A stretch of 64,000 nt of DNA from an uncultured Eubacterium sp. (GTDB lineage: Bacteria > Bacillota > Clostridia > Lachnospirales > Lachnospiraceae): the NCBI GenBank assembly GCA_934316845.1, contig CAKRDZ010000010.1:21077-85076 (forward strand), written 5' to 3'. This document shows positions 42,538 to 50,565 of the stretch, piece after piece. Under the pieces are notes generated by a model. The model ran no database searches, was not told the DNA's origin, and saw only the letters and a program-made list of their open reading frames with translations. The stretch's first letter is position 1; each line of letters starts with the position of its first letter. Position numbers and translations under genes: made by a program.

Positions 42538-43656
42538 TTAGCTGTGTTGTTCTTTTTGCAATTTCTCAATCAGGGCATAAGCTTTCTTGAGTTCATCGCT
42601 CTGATTCTGGATGGTGTCTTCTTTCTGTTTCAACTCATCACTCTGGCTCTGGATGGTGTCTTCTTTCAGCTTGAGTTCATCGCTCTGATTCTGGATGGTG
42701 TCTTCTTTTAGTTTTAGTTCATTGTCTTTTTCCTGAATGATCTCTCTTGCTTCATCCAAATCCTTCTGCATTTCATCAACCATATATTCCGCGGTATTAT
42801 GATCCATCTCGGCTAATTCCTTAGAAAACATATCCATCACCCTTTCTGTGTTTTGACAGAGACGGAAGATATCCTCATACATTTCCTTAAAAATCGGAAA
42901 TTTTTGGATGAGATTGTAAATCTGCTCCGGGTCGTCTGTGCTTAAAAAGGTAAGCCAGGCTTCCAACTCTGTCTGGATAGTTTTATTTTCCATGGTTTTA
43001 TGGAAAATGTCAAGGGGTATGAATAAAAAATTCTGCAAAAGATTCAGTTCCAGTTTGGTGTCGGAGACAGCATGGAAGGAATGCAGGCAGGCATCCGGAA
43101 ATGCATGAAATTCTTTTGGACTGTGTTCAAAGAAAACAATGACATGAACCGGGCGCATATTTTTGAAGTTAAAGTTCTTTGAATTGTATTTTTCGCGGTC
43201 TTTTACGCGTTTGTATTGGCGGAGGAGAAGATCTGCGGAGTAGCACGCTGCGCGCTCGCCCGGAAAGCGGTAGCCAATCTTTTGAACCTCAATGTTGGCA
43301 ATGCTTCCGTCTTCAAATTCAACGACGATATCGGTGATTAAAAGGGTTGGTTCCGCAGCGATACGAGTACTGTCATTTGGCAGGACTTTTAAGACCCTGA
43401 CTTTCTTTTTGAGTAAAATGGATAAAAGACAGCTGAGTCTCTGTGGGGCGTATTCCGGGTTAAAAACTTCTTTGAAAAAGCAGTCAAAAAGGATTTTCAC
43501 GCCTTTTTGCCCGGTACAGATATCCAAAAAGGATTTTTTCTGATCTTCTTTCCAGCTATTGTAAATGCTGCTTAATTTCCAGTTGTTCTGGATTTCGTTT
43601 AAAATCTCTTCGCGTTTACGAAAAGAAAAAAGGTTTTGCAGTGTTTTTTTGTGCAT
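42538..43656 (-). CDS. Rpn-family PD-(D/E)XK nuclease, copy 1
   Basis: A 372-residue protein of the Rpn / PD-(D/E)XK transposase-like group, whose members promote RecA-independent recombination or act in defence. The nuclease core is visible as D109 in LLITDIVVE, E123-V-Q125-K126 in NIEVQKIGYR and the following FPGERAACYSADLL. The C-terminal about 100 residues form a coiled coil with three 14-residue repeats (LKLKEDTIQNQSDE type). AAGGAGG precedes the ATG. It is convergent with flagellin copy 1. Confidence 0.82.
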   Translation of the reverse strand: MHKKTLQNLFSFRKREEILNEIQNNWKLSSIYNSWKEDQKKSFLDICTGQKGVKILFDCFFKEVFNPEYAPQRLSCLLSILLKKKVRVLKVLPNDSTRIAAEPTLLITDIVVEFEDGSIANIEVQKIGYRFPGERAACYSADLLLRQYKRVKDREKYNSKNFNFKNMRPVHVIVFFEHSPKEFHAFPDACLHSFHAVSDTKLELNLLQNFLFIPLDIFHKTMENKTIQTELEAWLTFLSTDDPEQIYNLIQKFPIFKEMYEDIFRLCQNTERVMDMFSKELAEMDHNTAEYMVDEMQKDLDEAREIIQEKDNELKLKEDTIQNQSDELKLKEDTIQSQSDELKQKEDTIQNQSDELKKAYALIEKLQKEQHS

Positions 43657-43831
43657 AAATTGCCTCCTTAAGTGTTTTGTTAATTGTTACACATTGGTTT
43701 TGGGTTTTTTAATTGTAGGGAAATTAAACATAAAAATGCACAAAATAAATGAACATAAAGAAAATAGATTTTCTTTGTGCTGACTATGATACGGCATTTA
43801 GGGAGAAATGTCAAGAGGAAATTTTTCATAT

Positions 43832-44413
43832 TTAGTGGTAAATATCCAGATAGACCTGGTCTTTTTCTAATTGGTCAATTCCAAGATAACGTTTTGTAAT
43901 TTCATAGGATGAGTGATTGTATATGCTCATTAGTAACGCGGGGGGTGTGCCTTGTTTCCAGGCAAAATATCCGAATGTTTTACGCAGAGAGTGGCAGCTT
44001 ATATGCTGTTCAAGTCCGCAGGCTTTAGCCGCTTTTTTGATAATACGAAATGCCTGACAGCGGCTGATTGCCTGGTCAGGATGTTTTTGACTTCGAAAGA
44101 TGTAGTCCGTGCTGTCGAATTCAGAAAGTGTCTGTCGGTAGCTTTCTAATGCGTTTTGGGCATTTCTATTTAAAATAATAATATTTTCTTTTCCTGTTTT
44201 TTGTTCTTTGATTGAAAGATGGTTGCGATATTTGTGAGTAGGCACCACATAAACATCGTCCCAATGCAGTGCAAGAATATCACTGATTCGCAATGCCGAA
44301 TTTAACCCAAATTCAATAAGTGCATAATTTCTTGGTTTATTTTCTATTGATATATAATAATTTCTGAATTTATTTAAATCATTCTCATTTTTGATTGGTT
44401 GTGTACAACTCAT
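43832..44413 (-). CDS. FimB/FimE-sized tyrosine recombinase, copy 2
   Basis: A 193-residue paralogue of the recombinase at 40108, diverged in many positions but with the full catalytic set: ALRISDIL (R), EQKTGK (K), CHSLRKTFGYF (H and R), YNHSSYE (H) and KRYLGI (Tyr). The start at 44413 (MSCTQPIK) has GGAGGATATA upstream. It is preceded by site 3; no matching inverted site is seen past its stop. Confidence 0.88.
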   Translation of the reverse strand: MSCTQPIKNENDLNKFRNYYISIENKPRNYALIEFGLNSALRISDILALHWDDVYVVPTHKYRNHLSIKEQKTGKENIIILNRNAQNALESYRQTLSEFDSTDYIFRSQKHPDQAISRCQAFRIIKKAAKACGLEQHISCHSLRKTFGYFAWKQGTPPALLMSIYNHSSYEITKRYLGIDQLEKDQVYLDIYH

Positions 44414-44430
44414 TATATCCTCCAAATATA

Positions 44431-44459
44431 TTGCAACATCTTAGTAACAAATGTTGCAT
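44431..44459 (+). other. candidate recombination site 3
   Basis: TTGCAACATC, core TTAGTAACA, then AATGTTGCAT. The core differs from sites 1 and 2 at one base and the orientation equals site 2. It lies between recombinase 2 and csrA 2. Confidence 0.6.
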
Positions 44460-44466
44460 TCGTCAA
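44438..44466 (-). promoter_or_regulatory. promoter of recombinase 2, overlapping site 3
   Basis: On the minus strand, TTGACG (44461-44466), 17 bases, then TAAGAT (44438-44443). Its position relative to the site matches the copy 1 promoter. Confidence 0.6.
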
Positions 44467-44505
44467 CAATTTGATTGGTTAGATTTACAGAGGGAGGTGG
44501 CAAGG

Positions 44506-44748
44506 ATGCTGCGACTCACACTCAGCACAGAAGAATATCTGATGCTTGGCGATGACATCAAAATTGTATTCCTGGGAGGAAGCAACAATCATCTTCGAAT
44601 TATGGTAGATGCCCCAAAAGAGGTTGACATCGTTCGAAGCAAAGTGCTTGAAAAGGCACATCCGGAGATCCGAGAAAAACGGCCTCAATATTATGCCGAA
44701 CCGGAGCTTCCGGAACGCTATCGCAAGAAAAAGGGCGAGACAAAGTAA
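44506..44748 (+). CDS. csrA: CsrA-like RNA-binding translational regulator, copy 2
   Basis: An 80-residue protein identical to copy 1 except at residue 61 (Gln for Lys). It has the same loss of R6, retained R44 and charged C-terminal extension. The start at 44506 has AGGGAGGTGG upstream. It is followed by the identical flagellin leader and flagellin copy 2. Confidence 0.85.
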   Translation: MLRLTLSTEEYLMLGDDIKIVFLGGSNNHLRIMVDAPKEVDIVRSKVLEKAHPEIREKRPQYYAEPELPERYRKKKGETK

Positions 44749-44837
44749 CCGGATAATAATCGGTGTATGTGTGCTGACCGGAGGGCCCAAGGCTGGCACC
44801 GGCACCGGGGATTATAAATAAGAAAATGAAATTTCTA

Positions 44838-44888
44838 CCCAAACGGATTTGGGAAGAACATAAGCCGTAAGGCGTAAAACAAGGAGGT
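44838..44888 (+). promoter_or_regulatory. flagellin leader with candidate CsrA-binding hairpin, copy 2
   Basis: Identical to the copy 1 leader: the CCCAAA-CGGA-TTTGGG hairpin at 44838-44853, GCC-GTAA-GGC at 44864-44873 and the Shine-Dalgarno AAGGAGGT at 44881-44888. Confidence 0.6.
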
Positions 44889-44895
44889 AATTATT

Positions 44896-46083
44896 ATGAT
44901 AGTACAACACAACATTACATCAATGAATGCCAACAGACAGTTGGGAATCGTAGGAAACAACCTTTCAAAATCTACTGAGAAACTTTCCAGTGGTTACAGA
45001 ATCAACCGTGCTGCTGACGATGCAGCAGGTCTTGCTATTTCTGAAAAAATGCGTGCGCAGGTTCGTGGTTTGAACCGTGCATCTGACAACGCACAGGATG
45101 GTATTTCTCTTATTCAGACAGCTGAAGGTGCTATGGATCAGCAGCATGCTATTTTGCAGAGAACTCGTGAGCTTCTTGTTCAGGCTTCTAACTCCGGTGT
45201 ATTGGATGGAACAGCTGAGAACGACTTCCAGAAAATTCAGGACGAGATTGATACTCTGAAATCCGAGTATGAAAGAATTAACACAGATACAGAGTTCAAC
45301 CGTAAAAAATTGTTGGATGGTTCTTACAAAGAACAGTACCTGCAGTTAGGCGCAAACAATAGCCAGGGTATTGATGTAACAATCAAAACAACTGCTTGGG
45401 ATGAAAATTTGTATCTAAGCAAAACAACCGAAGATAAAGCCGGTACTGCTACTGGCCAGGTTTCTAACGACAAAGCACAGAATGGTAAAATTGCAGATAA
45501 TGATAAGAAAGTTGTATACGAATACAACAAGGAAATCTTTACTGTAGGAGCCACAAAAAAAGTCAACGATGTTACGTTTACTTCCACAGATGGTACTAAT
45601 TACAGTGCTACTTTAGCGGATGGTAAAACGTATACAACAGCGGAAATTACCGCTGCGTTACAAAAGACTGATGGATCTGAAGCAACTATGGCTGATCTTC
45701 TTGGTTATAAGGATGCAACTGAAGCAAATAAAGCCAATACTGGTTTTAGTGACACATTAACAAATACTAAAGCCACATATGCTGTTACCGATGTCGATGG
45801 TAAGGCAATCTCCGGACTTCTTGACAATGTTGACTCCATGATCAAGAGTGTTACTACAGAGCGTTCTAAACTTGGTGCTGTTCAGAACCGTCTTGAGTAC
45901 ACTGTCAAAGTTGATGACAACACATCTGAGAACCTGCAGTCTGCTGAATCCCGTATCCGTGATACTGATATGGCAGATGAAATGACAAGATTCTCGAAAG
46001 AGAGCATCTTGCAGCAGGCAGCTACTTCCATGCTTGCTCAGGCAAATCAGGCAAACCAGGGAGTTCTTTCCTTATTGCAGTAA
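44896..46083 (+). CDS. flagellin, copy 2
   Basis: A 395-residue flagellin with the same D0/D1 ends as copy 1 and a different middle (about residues 115-310). The conserved ends include ADDAAGLAISEKMRAQVRGL and the C-terminal ANQGVLSLLQ. Changes begin as single substitutions at about residue 80 and become complete in the centre. It has its own csrA upstream and terminator downstream. Confidence 0.96.
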   Translation: MIVQHNITSMNANRQLGIVGNNLSKSTEKLSSGYRINRAADDAAGLAISEKMRAQVRGLNRASDNAQDGISLIQTAEGAMDQQHAILQRTRELLVQASNSGVLDGTAENDFQKIQDEIDTLKSEYERINTDTEFNRKKLLDGSYKEQYLQLGANNSQGIDVTIKTTAWDENLYLSKTTEDKAGTATGQVSNDKAQNGKIADNDKKVVYEYNKEIFTVGATKKVNDVTFTSTDGTNYSATLADGKTYTTAEITAALQKTDGSEATMADLLGYKDATEANKANTGFSDTLTNTKATYAVTDVDGKAISGLLDNVDSMIKSVTTERSKLGAVQNRLEYTVKVDDNTSENLQSAESRIRDTDMADEMTRFSKESILQQAATSMLAQANQANQGVLSLLQ

Positions 46084-46142
46084 TTTGCTTAACTTCATTC
46101 AATTTGCGTGAAGCGGTTTGATGTAAAGGATATGTACAAAAC

Positions 46143-46186
46143 AAAAGAGTCATTGCTTATCAATGTTGGTTAGCAATGGCTCTTTT
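46143..46186 (+). terminator. terminator of flagellin copy 2
   Basis: The same AAAAGAGTCATTGCT / AGCAATGGCTCTTTT hairpin as after copy 1. Confidence 0.8.
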
Positions 46187-46205
46187 CGTATATAACTATA
46201 TATTG

Positions 46206-47282
46206 TTAGCTGTGTTGTTCTTTTTGCAATTTCTCAATCAGGGCATAAGCTTTCTTGAGTTCATCACTCTGGCTTTGGATGGTGTCTTCTTTCAGACTAA
46301 GTTCATCGCTCTGGCTCTGGATGGTGTCTTCTTTCAGCTTCAATTCATTGTCCTTTTCCTGAATGATCTCTCTTGCTTCATCCAAATCCTTCTGCATTTC
46401 ATCAACCATATATTCCGCAGTATTATGATCCATCTCGGCTAATTCCTTAGAAAACATATCCATCACCCTTTCTGTGTTTTGACAGAGACGGAAGATATCC
46501 TCATACATTTCCTTAAAAATCGGAAATTTTTGGATGAGATTGTAAATCTGCTCCGGGTCGTCTGTGCTTAAAAAGGTAAGCCAGGCTTCCAACTCTGTCT
46601 GGATAGTTTTATTTTCCATGGTTTTATGGAAAATGTCAAGGGGTATGAATAAAAAATTCTGCAAAAGATTCAGTTCCAGTTTGGTGTCGGAGACAGCATG
46701 GAAGGAATGCAGGCAGGCATCCGGAAATGCATGAAATTCTTTTGGACTGTGTTCAAAGAAAACAATGACATGAACCGGGCGCATATTTTTGAAGTTAAAG
46801 TTCTTTGAATTGTATTTTTCGCGGTCTTTTACGCGTTTGTATTGGCGGAGGAGAAGATCTGCGGAGTAGCACGCTGCGCGCTCGCCCGGAAAGCGGTAGC
46901 CAATCTTTTGAACCTCAATGTTGGCAATGCTTCCGTCTTCAAATTCAACGACGATATCGGTGATTAAAAGGGTTGGTTCCGCAGCGATACGAGTACTGTC
47001 ATTTGGCAGGACTTTTAAGACCCTGACTTTCTTTTTGAGTAAAATGGATAAAAGACAGCTGAGTCTCTGTGGGGCGTATTCCGGGTTAAAAACTTCTTTG
47101 AAAAAGCAGTCAAAAAGGATTTTCACGCCTTTTTGCCCGGTACAGATATCCAAAAAGGATTTTTTCTGATCTTCTTTCCAGCTATTGTAAATGCTGCTTA
47201 ATTTCCAGTTGTTCTGGATTTCGTTTAAAATCTCTTCGCGTTTACGAAAAGAAAAAAGGTTTTGCAGTGTTTTTTTGTGCAT
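46206..47282 (-). CDS. Rpn-family PD-(D/E)XK nuclease, copy 2
   Basis: A 358-residue near-duplicate of the nuclease at 42538. The first about 300 residues appear identical, including D109 and E123-V-Q125. The only size difference is one fewer 14-residue coiled-coil repeat (two instead of three). The upstream region with AAGGAGG is also duplicated. It is convergent with flagellin copy 2. Confidence 0.82.
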   Translation of the reverse strand: MHKKTLQNLFSFRKREEILNEIQNNWKLSSIYNSWKEDQKKSFLDICTGQKGVKILFDCFFKEVFNPEYAPQRLSCLLSILLKKKVRVLKVLPNDSTRIAAEPTLLITDIVVEFEDGSIANIEVQKIGYRFPGERAACYSADLLLRQYKRVKDREKYNSKNFNFKNMRPVHVIVFFEHSPKEFHAFPDACLHSFHAVSDTKLELNLLQNFLFIPLDIFHKTMENKTIQTELEAWLTFLSTDDPEQIYNLIQKFPIFKEMYEDIFRLCQNTERVMDMFSKELAEMDHNTAEYMVDEMQKDLDEAREIIQEKDNELKLKEDTIQSQSDELSLKEDTIQSQSDELKKAYALIEKLQKEQHS

Positions 47283-47531
47283 AAATTGCCTCCTTAAGTG
47301 TTTTGTTAATTGTTACACATTGGTTTTGGGTTTTTTAATTGTAGGGAAATTAAACATAAAAATGCACAAAATAAACGAACATAAAGAAAATAGATTTTCT
47401 TTGTGCTGACTATGATACGGCATTCAGGGAGAAATGTCAAGAGGTATAAATAAATTCTTCTTTTTCCCATTGCAAAACCCCCCATTTTCCTGTATGATAG
47501 AGATAGATTAACAGTAAGGAGGCACACATTT

Positions 47532-49154
47532 ATGTTGCAGATTAAGAATCCGGTTTTGCCGGGATTTAATGCAGATCCATCCATTATCCGTGTGGATGAT
47601 ACATATTACATTGCGAACTCTACGTTTGAGTGGTTTCCGGGAGTTCGTCTGCACGAGTCAAAAGATTTAGTACATTGGAATCTTCTTCCATCCGCATTGT
47701 CCACGACGACATTGCTTGATATGAAGGGAAATCCGTCATCGGGAGGTATCTGGGCGCCGGATCTTTCGTATGCAGATGGAAAATTCTGGCTTGTTTATAC
47801 GGATGTAAAAGTAACCGAAGGACCGTTCAAAGATATGATCAATTATCTGACGACGGCAGAAGATATCCGCGGACCTTGGTCGGATCCGATCCGTGTAAAT
47901 GGTGTGGGATTTGATGCGTCTTTGTTCCATGATGATGACGGACGCAAATATCTCGTACAGCAGACATGGGATCATCGTGAGTATCATCATGGATTTAATG
48001 GTATTACATTGACAGAATTTGACACAGAGACGATGAAATTAAAACCGGAGACAGCGCGTACGATCTACGCCGGCACGGATGTCAAATTGGTTGAGGGACC
48101 GCATTTGTATAAGATCAACGGATATTATTATCTGTTTGCAGCACAGGGCGGAACCGTCTGGACACATCAGGAAGTAGTAGCCCGTTCGAAGACATTGGAT
48201 GCGCTGAGTTTTGAGACAGAGCCGGGCGATCCGTTTATTACAAACTTTGATACGCCGGAACTTGAGATCCAGAAGCAGGGACATGGTGCTCTCGTAGAGA
48301 CTCCCGGCGGTGAGTGGTATTATGCAAGTTTGTGTGGAAGACCGTGGAACCACGAAAATGAAAGTTCGATCGACCCACGCGGCTGGTGTCCGCTTGGCCG
48401 TGAGACGGCAATTCAGAAAGTATACTGGGATGAAGAAGGCTGGCCTCGTATCGAGGGCGGACACGGTGGAAAAGTGCTTGTGGATGCGCCGAAAGATGCG
48501 ATTTTGACAGAAGCACCGGCAGATCATTCAATGCATGATGAATTTGACACACCAAAACTTCATGATGAGTGGAATACCCTCCGCGTACCATTTACTGAGG
48601 AAATGGGTACGACAGGAGACGGCAGGCTGACATTGGTCGGAAAAGGATCCCTCAGCAATAAGCATGAGCTTTCGTTGGTGGCAAAACGCTGGCAGGCATT
48701 TAACTTTGATGCCGAAGTGAAAGTGAAATTTGATCCGTTTAACTATCAGCAGATGGCTGGATTGACAAACTTTTACAATGACAAGCACTGGTCCTTTGCA
48801 TTTATTACATGGAATGAGAAAAACGGTCGTGTGATCGAAGTAGCAGAGTGCAACCGTGGCGGATATTATTCCTTCCTTCGCGACGATGCGATTCCGGTAC
48901 CGGATGATGTAGAATTTGTATGGCTTCGCACAAAGGTAAGAAAACAGTCTTACAGCTACGAATATTCCTTTGATGGAAAGAATTATACCGAAATTCCGGG
49001 TACATTGGATGCAGCTGTATTGTCCGACGATTATGTACTTCAGTCTTACGGTGGATTCTTCACCGGAGCATTTGTCGGCATGGCATGCGTGGATTATTCC
49101 GGATACGATCAGACCGCAGAATTCCGCAGTTTTGATTACAAAGAATTGGATTAA
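47532..49154 (+). CDS. intracellular glycoside hydrolase family 43 beta-xylosidase / arabinofuranosidase
   Basis: A 540-residue enzyme without signal peptide, the size of XynB-type GH43 enzymes that cut xylo-oligosaccharides inside the cell. The propeller domain covers about 1-310, with base D15 in GFNADPSI, a second Asp in VGFDASLFHDDDGRKY and acid E188 in KLVEGPHLY. A C-terminal beta-sandwich (about 330-540) completes the active site in this subgroup. It follows cassette copy B by about 90 bases and is convergent with the sugar-uptake operon. Confidence 0.92.
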   Translation: MLQIKNPVLPGFNADPSIIRVDDTYYIANSTFEWFPGVRLHESKDLVHWNLLPSALSTTTLLDMKGNPSSGGIWAPDLSYADGKFWLVYTDVKVTEGPFKDMINYLTTAEDIRGPWSDPIRVNGVGFDASLFHDDDGRKYLVQQTWDHREYHHGFNGITLTEFDTETMKLKPETARTIYAGTDVKLVEGPHLYKINGYYYLFAAQGGTVWTHQEVVARSKTLDALSFETEPGDPFITNFDTPELEIQKQGHGALVETPGGEWYYASLCGRPWNHENESSIDPRGWCPLGRETAIQKVYWDEEGWPRIEGGHGGKVLVDAPKDAILTEAPADHSMHDEFDTPKLHDEWNTLRVPFTEEMGTTGDGRLTLVGKGSLSNKHELSLVAKRWQAFNFDAEVKVKFDPFNYQQMAGLTNFYNDKHWSFAFITWNEKNGRVIEVAECNRGGYYSFLRDDAIPVPDDVEFVWLRTKVRKQSYSYEYSFDGKNYTEIPGTLDAAVLSDDYVLQSYGGFFTGAFVGMACVDYSGYDQTAEFRSFDYKELD

Positions 49155-49747
49155 TTGATAGAAAGAGCCTTTTTTAAACCAGGCTCGATTAGATGGCTGG
49201 CGATGCAGCAGAGGATTCCGGGAAGAAGGACGAAAAGTCCGGGAACCGGGAAAACGATGACGCAGGCGCCGGCCATTGTAAATAATAGGATGAAAGTTTC
49301 TTTGATGTGGCCTGCCATCAGTCGTACGGAGAGCAGAAGGACGGCAGGAAATGAAGCGCGCAGGTGTGAGATCACGGCAAAGATATAATTGGCGAGAACC
49401 CAGAGGACGAGGCAGATTACCATCCATAAAAAGGGCGGTAAAAGATTGCCGTTTTTTTCGGTAAAGACTTGGGAAAGATCTACAGCCATCGCGGCACCGT
49501 AACAAAGAAACAGGATCGTTGGTGCAAGAGATTGGAAAAAATTGGATTTGAAGGCCGAGAAATATTCCCGGCAGATGTGAGCGGAAGTTTGTGTGTGACC
49601 GCGCGAGATACAGTGATAAAGCGCGGTCAAAGAAGCCCCTGAAGTGATAAGAGGGATACTCGTAAATAAAAATAAAAAGCCAAGCACGATTAGCTGACAT
49701 GCAGTAGTCAGCCAGTCGTACAATTTGTTTTCAAGTAATGATTTCAT
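49151..49747 (-). CDS. YesL family (DUF624) membrane protein
   Basis: A 198-residue protein with about five membrane helices and the DUF624 opening (YDWLTTACQLIVLGFLFLF, then IPLITSGASLTALY). YesL proteins are regularly encoded with YesM/YesN sensors and sugar ABC transporters, but their role is unknown. It is the last gene of the operon. Its stop overlaps that of the GH43 gene by 4 bases. Confidence 0.85.
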   Translation of the reverse strand: MKSLLENKLYDWLTTACQLIVLGFLFLFTSIPLITSGASLTALYHCISRGHTQTSAHICREYFSAFKSNFFQSLAPTILFLCYGAAMAVDLSQVFTEKNGNLLPPFLWMVICLVLWVLANYIFAVISHLRASFPAVLLLSVRLMAGHIKETFILLFTMAGACVIVFPVPGLFVLLPGILCCIASHLIEPGLKKALSIN

Positions 49748-49789
49748 AGAAACCTCCCCAAATAAATGATAAATTAAGCGGATTTCCGG

Positions 49790-50530
49790 TTAGGTGGACA
49801 GCTGCAGTTTGAGCAGTTCGGAATACGAACTTCCGGTATATTTTTTAAAACATTTTCCAAAATAATTCGGATCCGGAATGCCGACTTCTTTTGCCGTCAT
49901 ATACATAAGCATCCGCGATTCCAGACATTTTTTGGCCTTTTCCATGCGGCAGGCCGTGATGTAATCTGAGATATTCTGACCGCAGTCAGCTTTAAAACGG
50001 CGGCTCAGGTAACTTGGATTGTAGCCGAATTTCTGCGCAATCGCGGTGAGATTTAATGCGGAATCCGGATAGTGATTATCAATATACTGTTTGACGCGTT
50101 CCATATCCGAAGAGAGATCCTGCCGGACGGGCTGCTCCGGTACGGCGGCAGGCAGGGCATCCAGTTCGCGGATCGCCTTTTGGCAGGCTTCCCGGATGTC
50201 TGTGCGGACAATCGGTTTAAGAAGATAATCCGTGATCCCAAGTCCGATACACTGCTTTGCATATTCAAATTCATCAAAGGCAGTCAGGATAATAATCTTC
50301 ATCTGCCAATATCGTTTTAACGCAATTTTGGAAAATTCAATGCCGTCCATAAAAGGCATACGAATGTCTACAAAAATAATGTCAGGACGAAGTTTATCGA
50401 TAATATTGATCGCTTCAATCCCGCTTGCTGCTTCGCCAACAACTTCCAGCCCCATTTCCTTCCAGTCGACCGATGCTTTTAAAAGATTGCGAAGCGCCTT
50501 CTCATCGTCAATAATCATAACACGATACAT
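49790..50530 (-). CDS. YesN-type response regulator (receiver plus AraC domain)
   Basis: A 246-residue regulator. The receiver domain (1-125) has DDE near the N terminus, phosphoacceptor Asp in IIFVDIRMPFMDG (about residue 55), and a late KPI lysine. An AraC-type double helix-turn-helix covers about 145-245 (LTAIAQKFGYNPSYLSRRF). It pairs with the sensor kinase encoded 35 bases upstream and probably activates the transporter genes and perhaps the neighbouring xylosidase. Confidence 0.92.
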   Translation of the reverse strand: MYRVMIIDDEKALRNLLKASVDWKEMGLEVVGEAASGIEAINIIDKLRPDIIFVDIRMPFMDGIEFSKIALKRYWQMKIIILTAFDEFEYAKQCIGLGITDYLLKPIVRTDIREACQKAIRELDALPAAVPEQPVRQDLSSDMERVKQYIDNHYPDSALNLTAIAQKFGYNPSYLSRRFKADCGQNISDYITACRMEKAKKCLESRMLMYMTAKEVGIPDPNYFGKCFKKYTGSSYSELLKLQLST

Positions 50531-50565
50531 AAAAACTACACTCTCCTTTATAACAAATATACCTG

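Larger units (their letters stand above)
40823..47444. repeat. tandem duplication of a csrA-flagellin-nuclease cassette
   Basis: Copy A is 40823-43818 and copy B is 44488-47444, offset by 3,665 bases at their left ends. They are near-identical except in the middle of the flagellin gene and for a 42-base difference in the nuclease tail. The recombinase genes between and before the copies are related but clearly diverged. Confidence 0.9.

Noticed and set aside
40027..47444. Integrative element or prophage because of two tyrosine recombinases
   Set aside because: No phage, conjugation or excisionase genes and no tRNA or long terminal repeats are present, and the recombinases are of the short Fim-like type lacking an arm-binding domain.
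48528..49700. Long (390-codon) minus-strand frame over the end of GH43 and yesL
   Set aside because: It runs antisense to clear enzyme motifs of GH43 and in another frame of yesL, has no family features, and is a shadow.
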